Shown in pieces: positions 42,936 through 52,257 of a stretch of DNA of 64,000 nt (its first letter is position 1; each line of letters starts with the position of its first letter). A model generated the notes under the pieces. It was not told the DNA's origin. It did not search any database and was given only the letters and a program-made list of their open reading frames with translations. Both the position numbers and the translations under genes were made by a program. The DNA is taken from assembly GCA_036401375.1 (NCBI GenBank), contig DASWVB010000027.1, positions 186,001 through 250,000 on the forward strand, read 5' to 3'. Origin of the DNA: DASWUZ01 sp036401375 (GTDB lineage: Bacteria > Acidobacteriota > Terriglobia > Terriglobales > Acidobacteriaceae).

Positions 42936-44074
42936 GGACTCACCGTCGAAACAGTGGAGACGAGACCGTTGCGAGTGAGGGTAAAGTTCTGTTTGTATTC
43001 GCCACGCTTGATCTTGTGGGTGACACTTTTCACGTAATAGAGGCCGTCGAATGCGAGCCCTGCACCGCGCACCCCGACCAGCTGTCGCGCCTTGAGGATG
43101 CCGCCGTAACGGGTGACATCGAGGCTGCCCTCGCAGGTGACTGCCTCTGAATACTTCGCGGAGGCAGCCAGGCCAAGCATGATGGTCTGCGGAATCGGGC
43201 GCTTCGAAGCATCGTCGCGCACCGGCTTCAGGTCGCCAAGGATGTTGGTAGGAAAGGGAGGGATGGCGCCGAGCGGAGGATTGAGCGGGGTGATCGGAGG
43301 AATGGGAATAGGAATGGTGATGCCGCTCTCCGCGTTGTAGATGAAGACGATGGGGATACGGTTCTGCTCCTGGTCGAAGTTGAAATGCATCGACTCGACG
43401 TTGGTGTAAGCGTCCATATCGGTGTTGAGCGCAGGCTGCACGGGTCCGACTTTGATCTGCGGCCCCCAGTACGCCTTGCTGATGCCGGGCACTGGGCCGG
43501 GGTCGATGTAGAAGACGTAGCCAACCTGCTCCGCCAGCGAGCGAATGTATTCGAGATCAGTGCCTTGCTGGCTCGGTATCTGGTCCGTCGGGATAGGAAC
43601 GTCGATCAGCACGCTGGGGATGATGATGGGGAGTACTCCGAAGAGGGCATACTTCGCCAGGATGATGGCTACGCGCGCCTCGGCGGGGCACGCGGGGAAT
43701 GGAAAGCCGCTCCAGTTCGATTGGTTCATCAGTGCAGTCAGATCTTTGCCGGTGATCGTGAGCGTGGAGTTCGATCCTTTATCACCAGGCGAAAGCTGGT
43801 TGTTGGTGATCACTCCGTCGACCAGTACGCTGGATACGCCGTTTACCGTCGCCACCACCACGACACGCATGAACAAGAGCGGGGCTCCGCCGGACAGCAG
43901 GAAGAGAATCTGCAGCGGCGAACTCTTCTCAATGCTGAAGATGAGCTGAAAGCCGCTCGCGCCGACATCTTCAACTTTCACCTCGACCTCAGCCAGGGCA
44001 TCGAGCACCGCGCGTGGCACCGTGAGCGGCACGATCGGGCCGATCATCAGGCTCAGTTGAACGCTCTTAAGCAT
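42932..44074 (-). CDS. Hub protein, gpD/phage late-control D-like
   Basis: A 380-residue hub protein that links tube and spike. GKDLTALMNQSNWSGFPFPACP and LEYIRSLAEQVGYVFYIDPGP match the gpD/VgrG N-terminal hub. The C-terminus (YGGILKARQLVGVRGAGLAFDGLYYVKSVTHKIKRGEYKQNFTL) is the conserved gpD tail. The start at 44074 was chosen over 44095 because a GGAG lies 6 nt before it; it overlaps the LysM gene stop by 8 nt. The protein forms a pseudo-sixfold adaptor in known particles. Confidence 0.85.
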   Translation of the reverse strand: MLKSVQLSLMIGPIVPLTVPRAVLDALAEVEVKVEDVGASGFQLIFSIEKSSPLQILFLLSGGAPLLFMRVVVVATVNGVSSVLVDGVITNNQLSPGDKGSNSTLTITGKDLTALMNQSNWSGFPFPACPAEARVAIILAKYALFGVLPIIIPSVLIDVPIPTDQIPSQQGTDLEYIRSLAEQVGYVFYIDPGPVPGISKAYWGPQIKVGPVQPALNTDMDAYTNVESMHFNFDQEQNRIPIVFIYNAESGITIPIPIPPITPLNPPLGAIPPFPTNILGDLKPVRDDASKRPIPQTIMLGLAASAKYSEAVTCEGSLDVTRYGGILKARQLVGVRGAGLAFDGLYYVKSVTHKIKRGEYKQNFTLTRNGLVSTVSTVSP

Positions 44075-44435
44075 TCGAGGCTCCGGGGATTCCAATCGGC
44101 AGGGTGATGTTCAGCACGGTGCCTAGAGTCTCGGTGAGGTCGTCGGGGCGGATTGCGCCATTGGCATCGCAGATCAGCCAGAACATCAGCGGGTCGCCAA
44201 CATATTTGGCGGCAATGAGGTCGAGACGGTCGCCCTGCTGCACGGTGTGCTGCGCGATGCTGGAGTAGTTTGCCGAGCCCGGCTGCGGTACAAATCGGCG
44301 CTGCAGGTACGCCACAGACTGACCGTCGGGCGCGGTATAGCTGAGTGTGGCGGAGCCGTAGTAGCGGCTGTTCGTCGGGAAGTTGACAGACGGCACGACG
44401 CCCATCTTCAGCAGCGCCTCCAGGGGGTAGTTCAT
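44067..44435 (-). CDS. LysM-domain hub/baseplate protein
   Basis: A 122-residue protein with a C-terminal LysM module (HTVQQGDRLDLIAAKYVGDPLMFWLICDANG). Small LysM proteins lie at the tube-hub junction of eCIS and T4-type baseplates (gp53-like). The N-terminal half is beta-rich and not assigned. It overlaps the CIS tube gene upstream by 4 nt and the gpD-like gene downstream by 8 nt, which supports co-translation of the hub. Confidence 0.85.
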   Translation of the reverse strand: MNYPLEALLKMGVVPSVNFPTNSRYYGSATLSYTAPDGQSVAYLQRRFVPQPGSANYSSIAQHTVQQGDRLDLIAAKYVGDPLMFWLICDANGAIRPDDLTETLGTVLNITLPIGIPGASNA

Positions 44436-45097
44436 GGCAGTCCTCCCAGTCCGAGCACTGAAAGGGTCACGGCGGGCACCTGTGCCGCGAGCTGTTCCTT
44501 GTTCGTGAGGTACGTCATGAAGAGACGGCCGCCGGGATGTGAAAACCCGAGATCGTCGACGTTGAGTACGCGCATGCCGAGGCTCACCTTTGCCCGAATG
44601 GGGTTCAGGTTAGGATCGAAGGCCTCCTCGGTGATGGAGAAGTCAGTCAGCCGTACCGGCACCACGCGGCTCTTGCTCCACACGAACAAGGTGAGCGCCT
44701 GCTCGAGCGCAATGATCTCGAGCGTCCCTGCGTTTGCCAGGTTGTCGTCGGCGATCAGCGTCTCCACTGTTGGGTTGACCAGCATCTCGAGTTGAGCAAG
44801 CTGCGGCTGCAAGCCATAAAGAGCGGTGTTTGGAAACCGCCCGGGGAACTCGAGTTGATCGGTGGCATCGAGCTCGGCCTCGAGCTTGATGGTCTCGAGC
44901 GCGGGCCCGCGCAGACGCAGCGCATCGACACGCACGCCGTCGCTTCCGCCGGGCATCGCCTGGACCTGCAGGGTGCGGCTAAGGCTGTCGGGGTTGTACT
45001 GCAATGCGATCACGCTGCGGACAGTGGAGGTGTCGGGGTCCATCGTGACCAGCCCTCCGCGCACGAGGCGCGGCGAGTTAGGAAATCCGCTCGGCAC
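44432..45097 (-). CDS. CIS tube/hub initiator protein
   Basis: A 221-residue protein with the N-terminal pattern VIALQYNPDSLSRTLQ, later LKLEAELDATDQ-like and DFSITEEAFDPNLNPIRAKVSLGMRVL, characteristic of the contractile-injection-system tube protein family that forms the first tube-like layer on the hub. The start is a GTG at 45097 with GGAGG 6 nt upstream. A 77-bp gap separates it from the DUF4157 gene. Its stop overlaps the LysM start. Confidence 0.82.
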   Translation of the reverse strand: MPSGFPNSPRLVRGGLVTMDPDTSTVRSVIALQYNPDSLSRTLQVQAMPGGSDGVRVDALRLRGPALETIKLEAELDATDQLEFPGRFPNTALYGLQPQLAQLEMLVNPTVETLIADDNLANAGTLEIIALEQALTLFVWSKSRVVPVRLTDFSITEEAFDPNLNPIRAKVSLGMRVLNVDDLGFSHPGGRLFMTYLTNKEQLAAQVPAVTLSVLGLGGLP

Positions 45098-45174
45098 GTC
45101 TGGCCTCCATCCATAAACTGTGTTCCATGCTTCTCCTGCTTTCGCGATGACTCGCTACACCGTGCTGCTGGAAC

Positions 45175-48100
45175 TCAGGTAGATAAGTCGATGGTGTTAT
45201 CCACCTTGCCGCTCACCTTGGTGCTCTCAACTTTTTCCCACTTCTTACTTTGATCGGAATAGGTCAACTGGTAAGTCTCGTACTGGAATTCGGTGCAGAG
45301 TTTCTGCTCCGCTTCGTACTCCGCAAGATCTTTTTCCTGTTTGGGCTTGAGAGGGCCGGCCGCGGCGAGGCTCTTGAGCGCCGTCAGGCGCTTCGGCTCT
45401 CCTGGATGCTTTCCGTAAACTGCTTTTACCTTGTAGGACATCACCTTCTTTTCTTTATTAACCTGCGTCTTTACGTCGCGCTCGACCTTTGAGAGATGAT
45501 CTGCATTAGCCTTTTTGTTGATCGGAGACAGGTTGAAGCGGCGCCCTTCGCCTCCCAGGTTGTGATTCAGCAGATGACCCTGGACATAACTCTTCTTTTG
45601 CACCAGGCTTCCCAGTTTCTTCCAGACCTTGGGCTCATCCGATGGAACGGAGCCTTGCGGATGGTTGCGGGTCAGCAGCGGAGCATCTACCTCAATGCCG
45701 CCCTCGTCCTCCGATAGCTCAGCACCGTAGTGGATGATGGACGCAGGAGCCTTCTGCTCGCCGGAGAACCCCAGCGCCACGATGTTTTTGGCAATGGTGT
45801 CGAAGAGCTTGCGCTTCTCCTCAACGCGCTTCGCCTTTTCTTCTGGAGTGCTGGAGGCGCTCAGGGGCTTTTCGAGCTCCGCGGCGAGCTTCCTCGTCTC
45901 CACAAGCAGCGGCTTTTGTCCTGCCGGCACCTTCTTTCCTTCAAGGTAGTCGGTCCAGCGAACCCCGGGGACGCTGGCAATCATCAGTGTGGGTGCGTCT
46001 TCGGTGCCCTCCATGTAGATGGAATGCTCCTCTTCGCCGATGAGCACATCTTTACGCTGGCGCCACCACTCCAGGATTTTGCCGGCGGCTGCCTTTCCCT
46101 TTTCGTAGAAGGCCTTGCCCTTGCCGACGACGTAGTCGAGCACCTTGTCGATGGCTTTGTCGACCCTCTCCTGCACGCCATGAACGATCTTTCGCACTTG
46201 TTCGCCAATGCCCCCCAGTCCGATGAGGTCGGCAAGAAAGCCCAGTATCGGCGGTATCGCTTTTGCCATTGAGGCCTCAACGAAATCAGCGGCCTTGGTG
46301 AGGTTTCCGGACGCAATTGCGCTTAACGAGTTAGTGATTGCCTCGACCAGTGCCGCCAACTGCTTAGCTTTTTCTATAAAGAAGTTAACCGTTGTGTAAA
46401 TGGTCTGAATTGCCTGGATTATCGCGCCGACCGGATTGAATAGTGTAGCCAGCTTTACTATTGCCATGGTGACGATCTTGGTCACGACCCACTGCTTGAC
46501 CGAATCGAGCACCGTGTCCACGAGCTGATCCGCTTTCGCGAGGATCATCTTCCAGGCGACACTCAGGTCTTTGGCTTGTGCAATCTTCACGAGGAAGTCA
46601 AATGCTCCTTCAAGAAATACAACGCCCTCTTCGGAGAGTAGTCCGACCAGCTTGGCTCTGAACTTGTCATAGGTCAGCCCAAGCACCTGCAGCACCATAC
46701 CGATGATGCCGGCTAAGTCAAACTTCTTGGGCAGCTTCAATCCCGTTGTTGCGATCTGGCCAAAGAGCCATTGCACCACGCCTTCTTTCAAGTGATCGAG
46801 TATATGGTCTTTGAACTGGTTAAATCCCTGGCCTAGCGCCTGCACCAGGTTCTTCAGGAAACCGACGGGATCCCTGACAATGGTCAGGAAGGTGTCGCCT
46901 GCCTTGCGCAGGATGTCAAGAATAGCGCCGCCGCCAAGCTTCTCCATGACTACCTGCATGGCTATTTCGAAAACCTTGTTGAGCACGGCTTTAGCAAAGG
47001 CTTTGACCTTTTCAAGTGCGGGCTTGAATATCTCAGCCACGCGCACGAGGGCAGCTTCCGGATCGCTGATGTCACCCAGCTTCAACGAGTGATACGCCTC
47101 GTTGACGAGGCCCTTGAAGTAGTCCCAGCTGAGCCCAAGCTGATCGATCTGCGCGCTGACCCAGTCGAAGGCTTTTTCGAGGGCGCCCGACTCCTCGATG
47201 CGCTCGAAGGCAGCGTCGCCTCCCGGCACCAGGTTCAGGACCCCCTGCAGCAGCTTGGTAGGGGTGCGCTTGACCACTTCATCGCTGATCGGGTCGCGCC
47301 CGAGGATGACAGCGAAGAGCTTGTAGCCGGGCAGCTTCCTCACCATCTTCTTCACTTTTTCAATAGGTCCGGAGAACCAGCTGCCCGAGTCGTGGTCCTC
47401 GACGGCGTCGTCGACGTCACGCTGCACCTGCACCGGCGCAGGACGAATGCCGACCGGTCGCGCCGCGATCTGCGCACTCTGCTGTACGACGTGAGTCAGC
47501 TCGTGAGCCAGCAGCCGCCGGCCTTGGGTTGTCGCCGGGGCATAGCGTCCCGTGCCGAAGACTACATTGCTGCCGACCGTGTATGCGAGAGCGCCGACCT
47601 GCTTGGCCGACGCAGCGGCAGCAGCGCCGGTGTGCACGCGGACTCGGCTGAAGTCATAGCCGAAGCGGCCCTCCATGTAGCGCCTGGTCTCTCGATCGAG
47701 CGGGCGCCCGCTTGATGAGGCGAGCAGATCCTGCACGCTCGTGGCGCCCTCTGCCAGCTGGCCCTCACTGAGCTGCCCGGGCGATGCGGTTTTTCTTTGG
47801 ACGACAGGTTCTTCGCGCTTTGCCGCAGCCGGCGCCGAAGTTATGGGCGCAAGCTGCAGCTTCTGGTCGAGCAGCGCTGGAGCTGGCGTTTTGTAGTGAG
47901 GCTGCAGCGATGGCGCCTGCAACTGCAGGCCAGAGGGAGGTTGAGGAGGTGAAGGCTGTGCGGGCCGGCCACCGAGGTATAACGGGTTGCCGCGGCGCGT
48001 TACCGAGTCACTGACTGCTTGCTGCTCCGCCTTCTGCTCCAGGTCGTGCGCTGAGCCCTCCTTGTATTTCAAGCTGGAGCGAAACTTCTCCTGGTCGGCA

Positions 48101-48729
48101 GCAAGTGTAGCGTTCTCATCGCGCTGCCTTTCGGCTCGGGTGGAGGTGGGCTTCTTGGTATCAGTTCCGGGCGTGTAGCTGAAGGTGATCATCGCGCTCT
48201 TCGGGTGATCGACAGGCCCCTCATAAGTGAGCTTTACGGAGAGGCCGGGCTTTACCATGTCCAGAGGGATCGCAGGAGGTTGTGCCGGCAGCGCCTTGTG
48301 CGCCGCTGCCAGCCCACTGACTGCTCCGGCAGCAGCGGCGCCGGTGATGATCTTGCCGGGCAGGGTTGAGACGAAGTCTTCCGCGCCCTTGACCAGGGGA
48401 TCGCCCTTGAGCATTTCCAGCAGCTTCTTGCCGATATCAGTCTGCAGGAAGGCTTCGGCGAGCTTGCCTGCTCCTGCAGTCAGCTTGTCGGCGGTCGAGG
48501 GAGGAGCGGGCGCGGCCTGGCGCTGCACCTCACCCTGTGCCTGGCTCATATCGAGCTTTGCGACTGACCAGCCGCCGATGTGTCCGCCGCCAGCCACCCT
48601 GTCAGCTACGCGATCAGCCTCCTGCTCGTAGCTGTTATGCGCGTCTCCGACTCTCAGACCACGGGCCGGGGATGCACCGCGAGGCGACGCTGCGGTGTCA
48701 CTCTTTCTTTGCAGCGTGGCAAAGGTCAT
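45175..48729 (-). CDS. DUF4157 eCIS core protein with C-terminal nuclease-like domain (effector candidate)
   Basis: A 1184-residue protein. Near residues 30-48 is HNSYEQEADRVADRVAGG, a common eCIS-associated start. A full DUF4157 module follows (about 330-415) with RFGYDFSRVRVHTG and the HExxH motif LAHELTH (H409, E410, H413). About residues 430-880 are long amphipathic helices. Near the end is a His-Me-finger-like motif: VQGHLLNHNLGG (H1052) then FNLSPINKKANADHL (N1066), typical of DNA/RNA non-specific endonuclease toxins. The start at 48729 overlaps the small upstream gene by 4 nt. The probable role is a cargo/effector, possibly with an autoproteolytic N-terminal part. Nuclease activity is inferred. 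Confidence 0.8.
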   Translation of the reverse strand: MTFATLQRKSDTAASPRGASPARGLRVGDAHNSYEQEADRVADRVAGGGHIGGWSVAKLDMSQAQGEVQRQAAPAPPSTADKLTAGAGKLAEAFLQTDIGKKLLEMLKGDPLVKGAEDFVSTLPGKIITGAAAAGAVSGLAAAHKALPAQPPAIPLDMVKPGLSVKLTYEGPVDHPKSAMITFSYTPGTDTKKPTSTRAERQRDENATLAADQEKFRSSLKYKEGSAHDLEQKAEQQAVSDSVTRRGNPLYLGGRPAQPSPPQPPSGLQLQAPSLQPHYKTPAPALLDQKLQLAPITSAPAAAKREEPVVQRKTASPGQLSEGQLAEGATSVQDLLASSSGRPLDRETRRYMEGRFGYDFSRVRVHTGAAAAASAKQVGALAYTVGSNVVFGTGRYAPATTQGRRLLAHELTHVVQQSAQIAARPVGIRPAPVQVQRDVDDAVEDHDSGSWFSGPIEKVKKMVRKLPGYKLFAVILGRDPISDEVVKRTPTKLLQGVLNLVPGGDAAFERIEESGALEKAFDWVSAQIDQLGLSWDYFKGLVNEAYHSLKLGDISDPEAALVRVAEIFKPALEKVKAFAKAVLNKVFEIAMQVVMEKLGGGAILDILRKAGDTFLTIVRDPVGFLKNLVQALGQGFNQFKDHILDHLKEGVVQWLFGQIATTGLKLPKKFDLAGIIGMVLQVLGLTYDKFRAKLVGLLSEEGVVFLEGAFDFLVKIAQAKDLSVAWKMILAKADQLVDTVLDSVKQWVVTKIVTMAIVKLATLFNPVGAIIQAIQTIYTTVNFFIEKAKQLAALVEAITNSLSAIASGNLTKAADFVEASMAKAIPPILGFLADLIGLGGIGEQVRKIVHGVQERVDKAIDKVLDYVVGKGKAFYEKGKAAAGKILEWWRQRKDVLIGEEEHSIYMEGTEDAPTLMIASVPGVRWTDYLEGKKVPAGQKPLLVETRKLAAELEKPLSASSTPEEKAKRVEEKRKLFDTIAKNIVALGFSGEQKAPASIIHYGAELSEDEGGIEVDAPLLTRNHPQGSVPSDEPKVWKKLGSLVQKKSYVQGHLLNHNLGGEGRRFNLSPINKKANADHLSKVERDVKTQVNKEKKVMSYKVKAVYGKHPGEPKRLTALKSLAAAGPLKPKQEKDLAEYEAEQKLCTEFQYETYQLTYSDQSKKWEKVESTKVSGKVDNTIDLST

Positions 48730-48983
48730 GGCCGCACCTTGTTGGTGATCCGGCTCGCTATCTCGCGGCCCATCCTGCGGCTTCCTGCCGGTCCTGGCGT
48801 GAACGCTATATTCCCCAATCGGACGACTGGAATGCGTTGGGAGCGCACCCATGCTGCGCACGTCTGCGGATCGCTGAGCATGCGCGAGAGTTCGCCGCGC
48901 AGCGCCTCGACCAGATGCTTGCGGTCGCCTGGCGCGATGCCGCGCAGCACGAGCCGGTCGATGTTGACGCGCGTGACGCTCAT
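48726..48983 (-). CDS. Small conserved eCIS-locus protein, unknown
   Basis: An 85-residue protein beginning MSVTRVNIDRLVLRGI. The mixed alpha/beta pattern (LVEALRGELSRML, then PVVRLGNIAF and GREIASRI) is not matched to a named family, but similar small genes lie between ATPase and DUF4157 genes in many such loci. It overlaps both neighbours by 4 nt. A loading or adaptor role for the large DUF4157 protein would fit the position but is only inference. Confidence 0.6.
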   Translation of the reverse strand: MSVTRVNIDRLVLRGIAPGDRKHLVEALRGELSRMLSDPQTCAAWVRSQRIPVVRLGNIAFTPGPAGSRRMGREIASRITNKVRP

Positions 48984-51010
48984 ACCCAGCCCCTCGTCTC
49001 TGCCGGCGAGAGCGGCCGCTCGATCTTCTGCGCCTCAATCTGCGCTGCCTCGAGCAAGTGGGTCATACGCACCGCACTTCCAGACTCGGCGGCTAAAAAG
49101 GCGGCCGTCAGAGCGACGTTGCGGATGTTTCCACCGGCGACATTCAGCTGTGCAAGCCGGGCATAGTCGAGGGACTCTGTCGGCGTCTGCCCGGGAAAGA
49201 TGTGCCGCCATATGGCCTCACGCTGCGCCGCATCGGGAAACGGGAAGTTGATGACGAAGCGGAGCCGCCGCTGAAAGGCGCGATCGAGCGAGGTCTTCAG
49301 GTTGGTGGTCAGTACCGCGAGGCCGCTGTAGGCCTCCATGCGCTGCAGCAGGTAACTGACCTCGATGTTTGAGTAGCGGTCGTGACTGTCCTTGACCTCT
49401 GCGCGTTTGCCGAAAAGCGCGTCGGCCTCATCGAACAGCAGCATGACTCCACCATCTTCCGCAGCGTCGAAGACCTGCCGCAGATTCTTTTCACTTTCGC
49501 CGATGTACTTGCTGACCACCGAAGAGAGATCGATGCGGTAGAGGTCAAGCTGCAACTCGGCTGCCAGCACCTCCGCGGCAAGCGTCTTGCCGGTTCCGCT
49601 CTCGCCCGCCAGCAGCGCACTTACGCCGAGACCTCTGCGTCCGCGCGACGAGAACCCCCAGTCCTCATAGACCCTCATGCGGTGGCGCACCTGCGAGGCC
49701 ATCTGGCGGAGCGTCCGCGTCTGAGCCTGGGGAAGCACCAGATCCTCCCAGACTGCTGCGGGAGTGATCCGCTGTGCCAGGTGCTCGAGGCGCGGTCGCG
49801 AAACTGACCTGCAAGCCTCCCACAATTTCTCTGGTTTGAAGGCGACGCCCTCGGCCTGCACCAGCATGCTGGTTGCGAAGATACTCTGCGTACTGAGACG
49901 GAACTGCTCAGACACCCTGCGAATGGCGTCGCGGCGCTCTTGTCCCTCCGTCGAAGCTGGTGCCAGATTACGGGCTGGGGTTTCATCCGAACTCGACAGA
50001 TGCGGCCAGCCCGGCTCATCGACCTGGTTATTCGGAGCACCGAGCGCCGCGTCCCAGAGGCGCTGCTGCTCGGCCGGTTCGGGTTTGTCGACGTCAAAGC
50101 GGGTGAGAGTGCGCTCGATCCGCACCGCATCCGCGCTCGCCAGGATCAGCGGCTCACTCAGCCTCTCCGCGAGGCGGCGGGCGGGCGGAGTCAATCCATG
50201 AGCGGAACACTGCAGCATCACCAGAGCAGGCAGCAGCAGCATCTCGCGCTCGAGCAGTGGAAGCAGGCTGTCTAGCTCTGCCCCCGGTACCGGCAAGTCT
50301 TCGATGCGCACGACCAGCAGGCTTCGATCGAGCGCATTGGCGATGGTCCAGGCAACATCCTGCTGTCCGTCCGGGTCGTTGCCGCAGAGGTTGATCGTGG
50401 CCGGCTCGATAACCTCAGAGCTCAATAGGGAGGTGGCCAGCTCGGCTACGCGCTGGTGCGCCTCAGCGAGGTGGACAGGCTGCGAGGCCGACTGTACAAG
50501 GCCATCTAACGCAGGGTCGAGCAGATTGGTGCCGGCAATAAAGTGCAGCACCCGCTCATCAATGCGCAGGCTGGCGGAGCTGAGTCCGCGCGCTCCATCC
50601 ATCAGCAGCAGGTTGAAGCGGCGCAAGGGCCGCGCCGGCGTGAGCGCACTCCAGTGGGGCTCGCTCAAGACCGCCATACCGAGTCCGAAGGTTACGCTCG
50701 GCGGCCCGCTCTGCCCCTGCACCCTTGCACATTCCGAGGCGAGCAGCGAATCCATCTCCGTGCCGGCACAGAGCAGCAGCAAGTCGCGCTCGAAGAGTGT
50801 CAATCCAAATATCTCTACGAGCTGATCGATGGCTGAATGGCTTGGGCCTGGCGCCGCCTTTGCTCGTTCTAAGGCGAAGTCAGACGACGATGAGGTATCG
50901 CCCGTGAGCAAAGAACGCAGCCGTGCAAACTCCGCTGCGAGCAAGGCCTGATTGGCCTCTGTCCAGGAGACCTCCGTGCGGCAGGTCTCCAACAGCCCGG
51001 GGCCGGTCAT
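48980..51010 (-). CDS. AAA+ ATPase of the eCIS (Afp15/Pvc15-like)
   Basis: A 676-residue protein. The C-terminal AAA+ domain has Walker A AGESGTGKT near residue 470 and Walker B VMLLFDEADALFGKR near residue 525, with arginine-finger-like FQRRLRFVINFPFPD after it. The N-terminal half is a degenerate ATPase-like or adaptor region (LCGNDPDGQQDVAWTIANAL). Such ATPases are universal in eCIS loci and are needed for assembly or cargo loading rather than firing. It overlaps its neighbours by 4 nt on each side. Confidence 0.88.
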   Translation of the reverse strand: MTGPGLLETCRTEVSWTEANQALLAAEFARLRSLLTGDTSSSSDFALERAKAAPGPSHSAIDQLVEIFGLTLFERDLLLLCAGTEMDSLLASECARVQGQSGPPSVTFGLGMAVLSEPHWSALTPARPLRRFNLLLMDGARGLSSASLRIDERVLHFIAGTNLLDPALDGLVQSASQPVHLAEAHQRVAELATSLLSSEVIEPATINLCGNDPDGQQDVAWTIANALDRSLLVVRIEDLPVPGAELDSLLPLLEREMLLLPALVMLQCSAHGLTPPARRLAERLSEPLILASADAVRIERTLTRFDVDKPEPAEQQRLWDAALGAPNNQVDEPGWPHLSSSDETPARNLAPASTEGQERRDAIRRVSEQFRLSTQSIFATSMLVQAEGVAFKPEKLWEACRSVSRPRLEHLAQRITPAAVWEDLVLPQAQTRTLRQMASQVRHRMRVYEDWGFSSRGRRGLGVSALLAGESGTGKTLAAEVLAAELQLDLYRIDLSSVVSKYIGESEKNLRQVFDAAEDGGVMLLFDEADALFGKRAEVKDSHDRYSNIEVSYLLQRMEAYSGLAVLTTNLKTSLDRAFQRRLRFVINFPFPDAAQREAIWRHIFPGQTPTESLDYARLAQLNVAGGNIRNVALTAAFLAAESGSAVRMTHLLEAAQIEAQKIERPLSPAETRGWV

Positions 51011-52257
51011 ACATTCACCATCGGACCTGTGAAGACAGGCGGGTTAGCGATCCAGTTGACGGAGATCGGACTCACAACGCCGTCGACGTTCAGTCGGGCG
51101 AGGTAGGGGCCCGGCGCGAGAGTGGGGAACTGAAACGTCAGCGCCGAGGTCACGGCCGTGAAGGGCACAGCAGGAGCAGCCGTTCCGCCCATGATGAGTG
51201 AGACGCTCTGGGTCGGCAGCACATCAGGCGCGCAGCTAAGGCTTACAAGCGTGCCAGCGGGGTTGGCGACGGCTGCGGGCAGGGGAGGATTGAGGATGCG
51301 CGGCGCGATCGCCAGAGCCATGCTGTTGGAACTCTCCTGCACTGTTCCGGCGGCATCGGTCACAAGGGCAGTCACCTGGTATATGCCGGCCGGCAGCTTG
51401 GTGGGGTCGTTGGGCACGGGAAAGGTGATCACTGTACTCGTAACAGTTGCAGGCACAAAAGCCGGATAGTCAACACCTGGATGACCTCCGGCGAGCGAGA
51501 TGCGGGTTACCAGGTTCAGCGTTGAACCCCTGATAGTCACCGTGTCGCCCGGCGCCGGCGCGGCCTGGTGCGGCGGGGGATCAACAGACTCGATCTGCGG
51601 CGGCATGCCGGCCTGAATCGCCAGCTTGCGGCTGAGCACCGGCAACGCAAACATGGTCGGAAACTGAGGCTCGATCAGCACCACCGAGATTTGGAAGGGA
51701 AATGTCGGGCGATAATCCGCCTTGAGAGCCGTCCAGAGCCAAGCCATCTCTTCACGCCCGAGGGTAGCGGGAGTGATCTTGATCATCTCGATCTGGTCGG
51801 CGATGCCCGAGGTCTTGAGTACCCCCGCATAAGGGTTAGTCGCCGGCAGCGCACCGAGGGCCGTCTTGATCTGCTCGCGCGGCAGAGCCGGCGTCTCATG
51901 CAGCATGAGCACGGCATAGCCGAGCAGGGCCTCGGCCTCGGTGTCCTTGGTGCCATAGGCGGTCAGCAGGTAATGCAGGTCGAGGGCGAGCGCCTGATTG
52001 GTAAGTCGCGACTTACCATCTTTGCTGACTGAAGGAAGCGCCATGTTTCGCCAGGCTGCGTTCGGCGTCACCTGATGGAGGAAGAGGTTCACTGCAAGTT
52101 CTGCACCGTTGCCGCTGTTCAAGCCAGCCTGCACAAGGTCGGGCGCCTTCGCCGACACGGCTACGCTGCCCAGCGGCGAGGAGGGGTCGTTCAGCGCGCT
52201 GTTCAGCCAGAACTGCACCGTCGCGGTGACAGCGGAGAGTGCGAGCGCGTTGCTCAC
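51007..52257 (-). CDS. DUF4255 tail-terminator protein (Pvc16-like) with Ig/TIG domains
   Basis: A 416-residue protein. The N-terminal about 190 residues fit DUF4255 (TVQFWLNSALND, VNLFLHQVTPNAAWRNMALPS, ALALDLHYLLTAYG, EALLGYAVLMLHETPAL). This is the family of Pvc16/Afp16-type cap proteins that end the tube and sheath. The rest contains two or three Ig/TIG-like domains (PAPGDTVTIRGSTLN, TYPAF-like and VSLSCAPDVLPTQSVSLIMGG). The C-terminal Ig domains are an addition to the minimal cap. It overlaps both neighbours by 4 nt. Confidence 0.85.
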   Translation of the reverse strand: MSNALALSAVTATVQFWLNSALNDPSSPLGSVAVSAKAPDLVQAGLNSGNGAELAVNLFLHQVTPNAAWRNMALPSVSKDGKSRLTNQALALDLHYLLTAYGTKDTEAEALLGYAVLMLHETPALPREQIKTALGALPATNPYAGVLKTSGIADQIEMIKITPATLGREEMAWLWTALKADYRPTFPFQISVVLIEPQFPTMFALPVLSRKLAIQAGMPPQIESVDPPPHQAAPAPGDTVTIRGSTLNLVTRISLAGGHPGVDYPAFVPATVTSTVITFPVPNDPTKLPAGIYQVTALVTDAAGTVQESSNSMALAIAPRILNPPLPAAVANPAGTLVSLSCAPDVLPTQSVSLIMGGTAAPAVPFTAVTSALTFQFPTLAPGPYLARLNVDGVVSPISVNWIANPPVFTGPMVNV

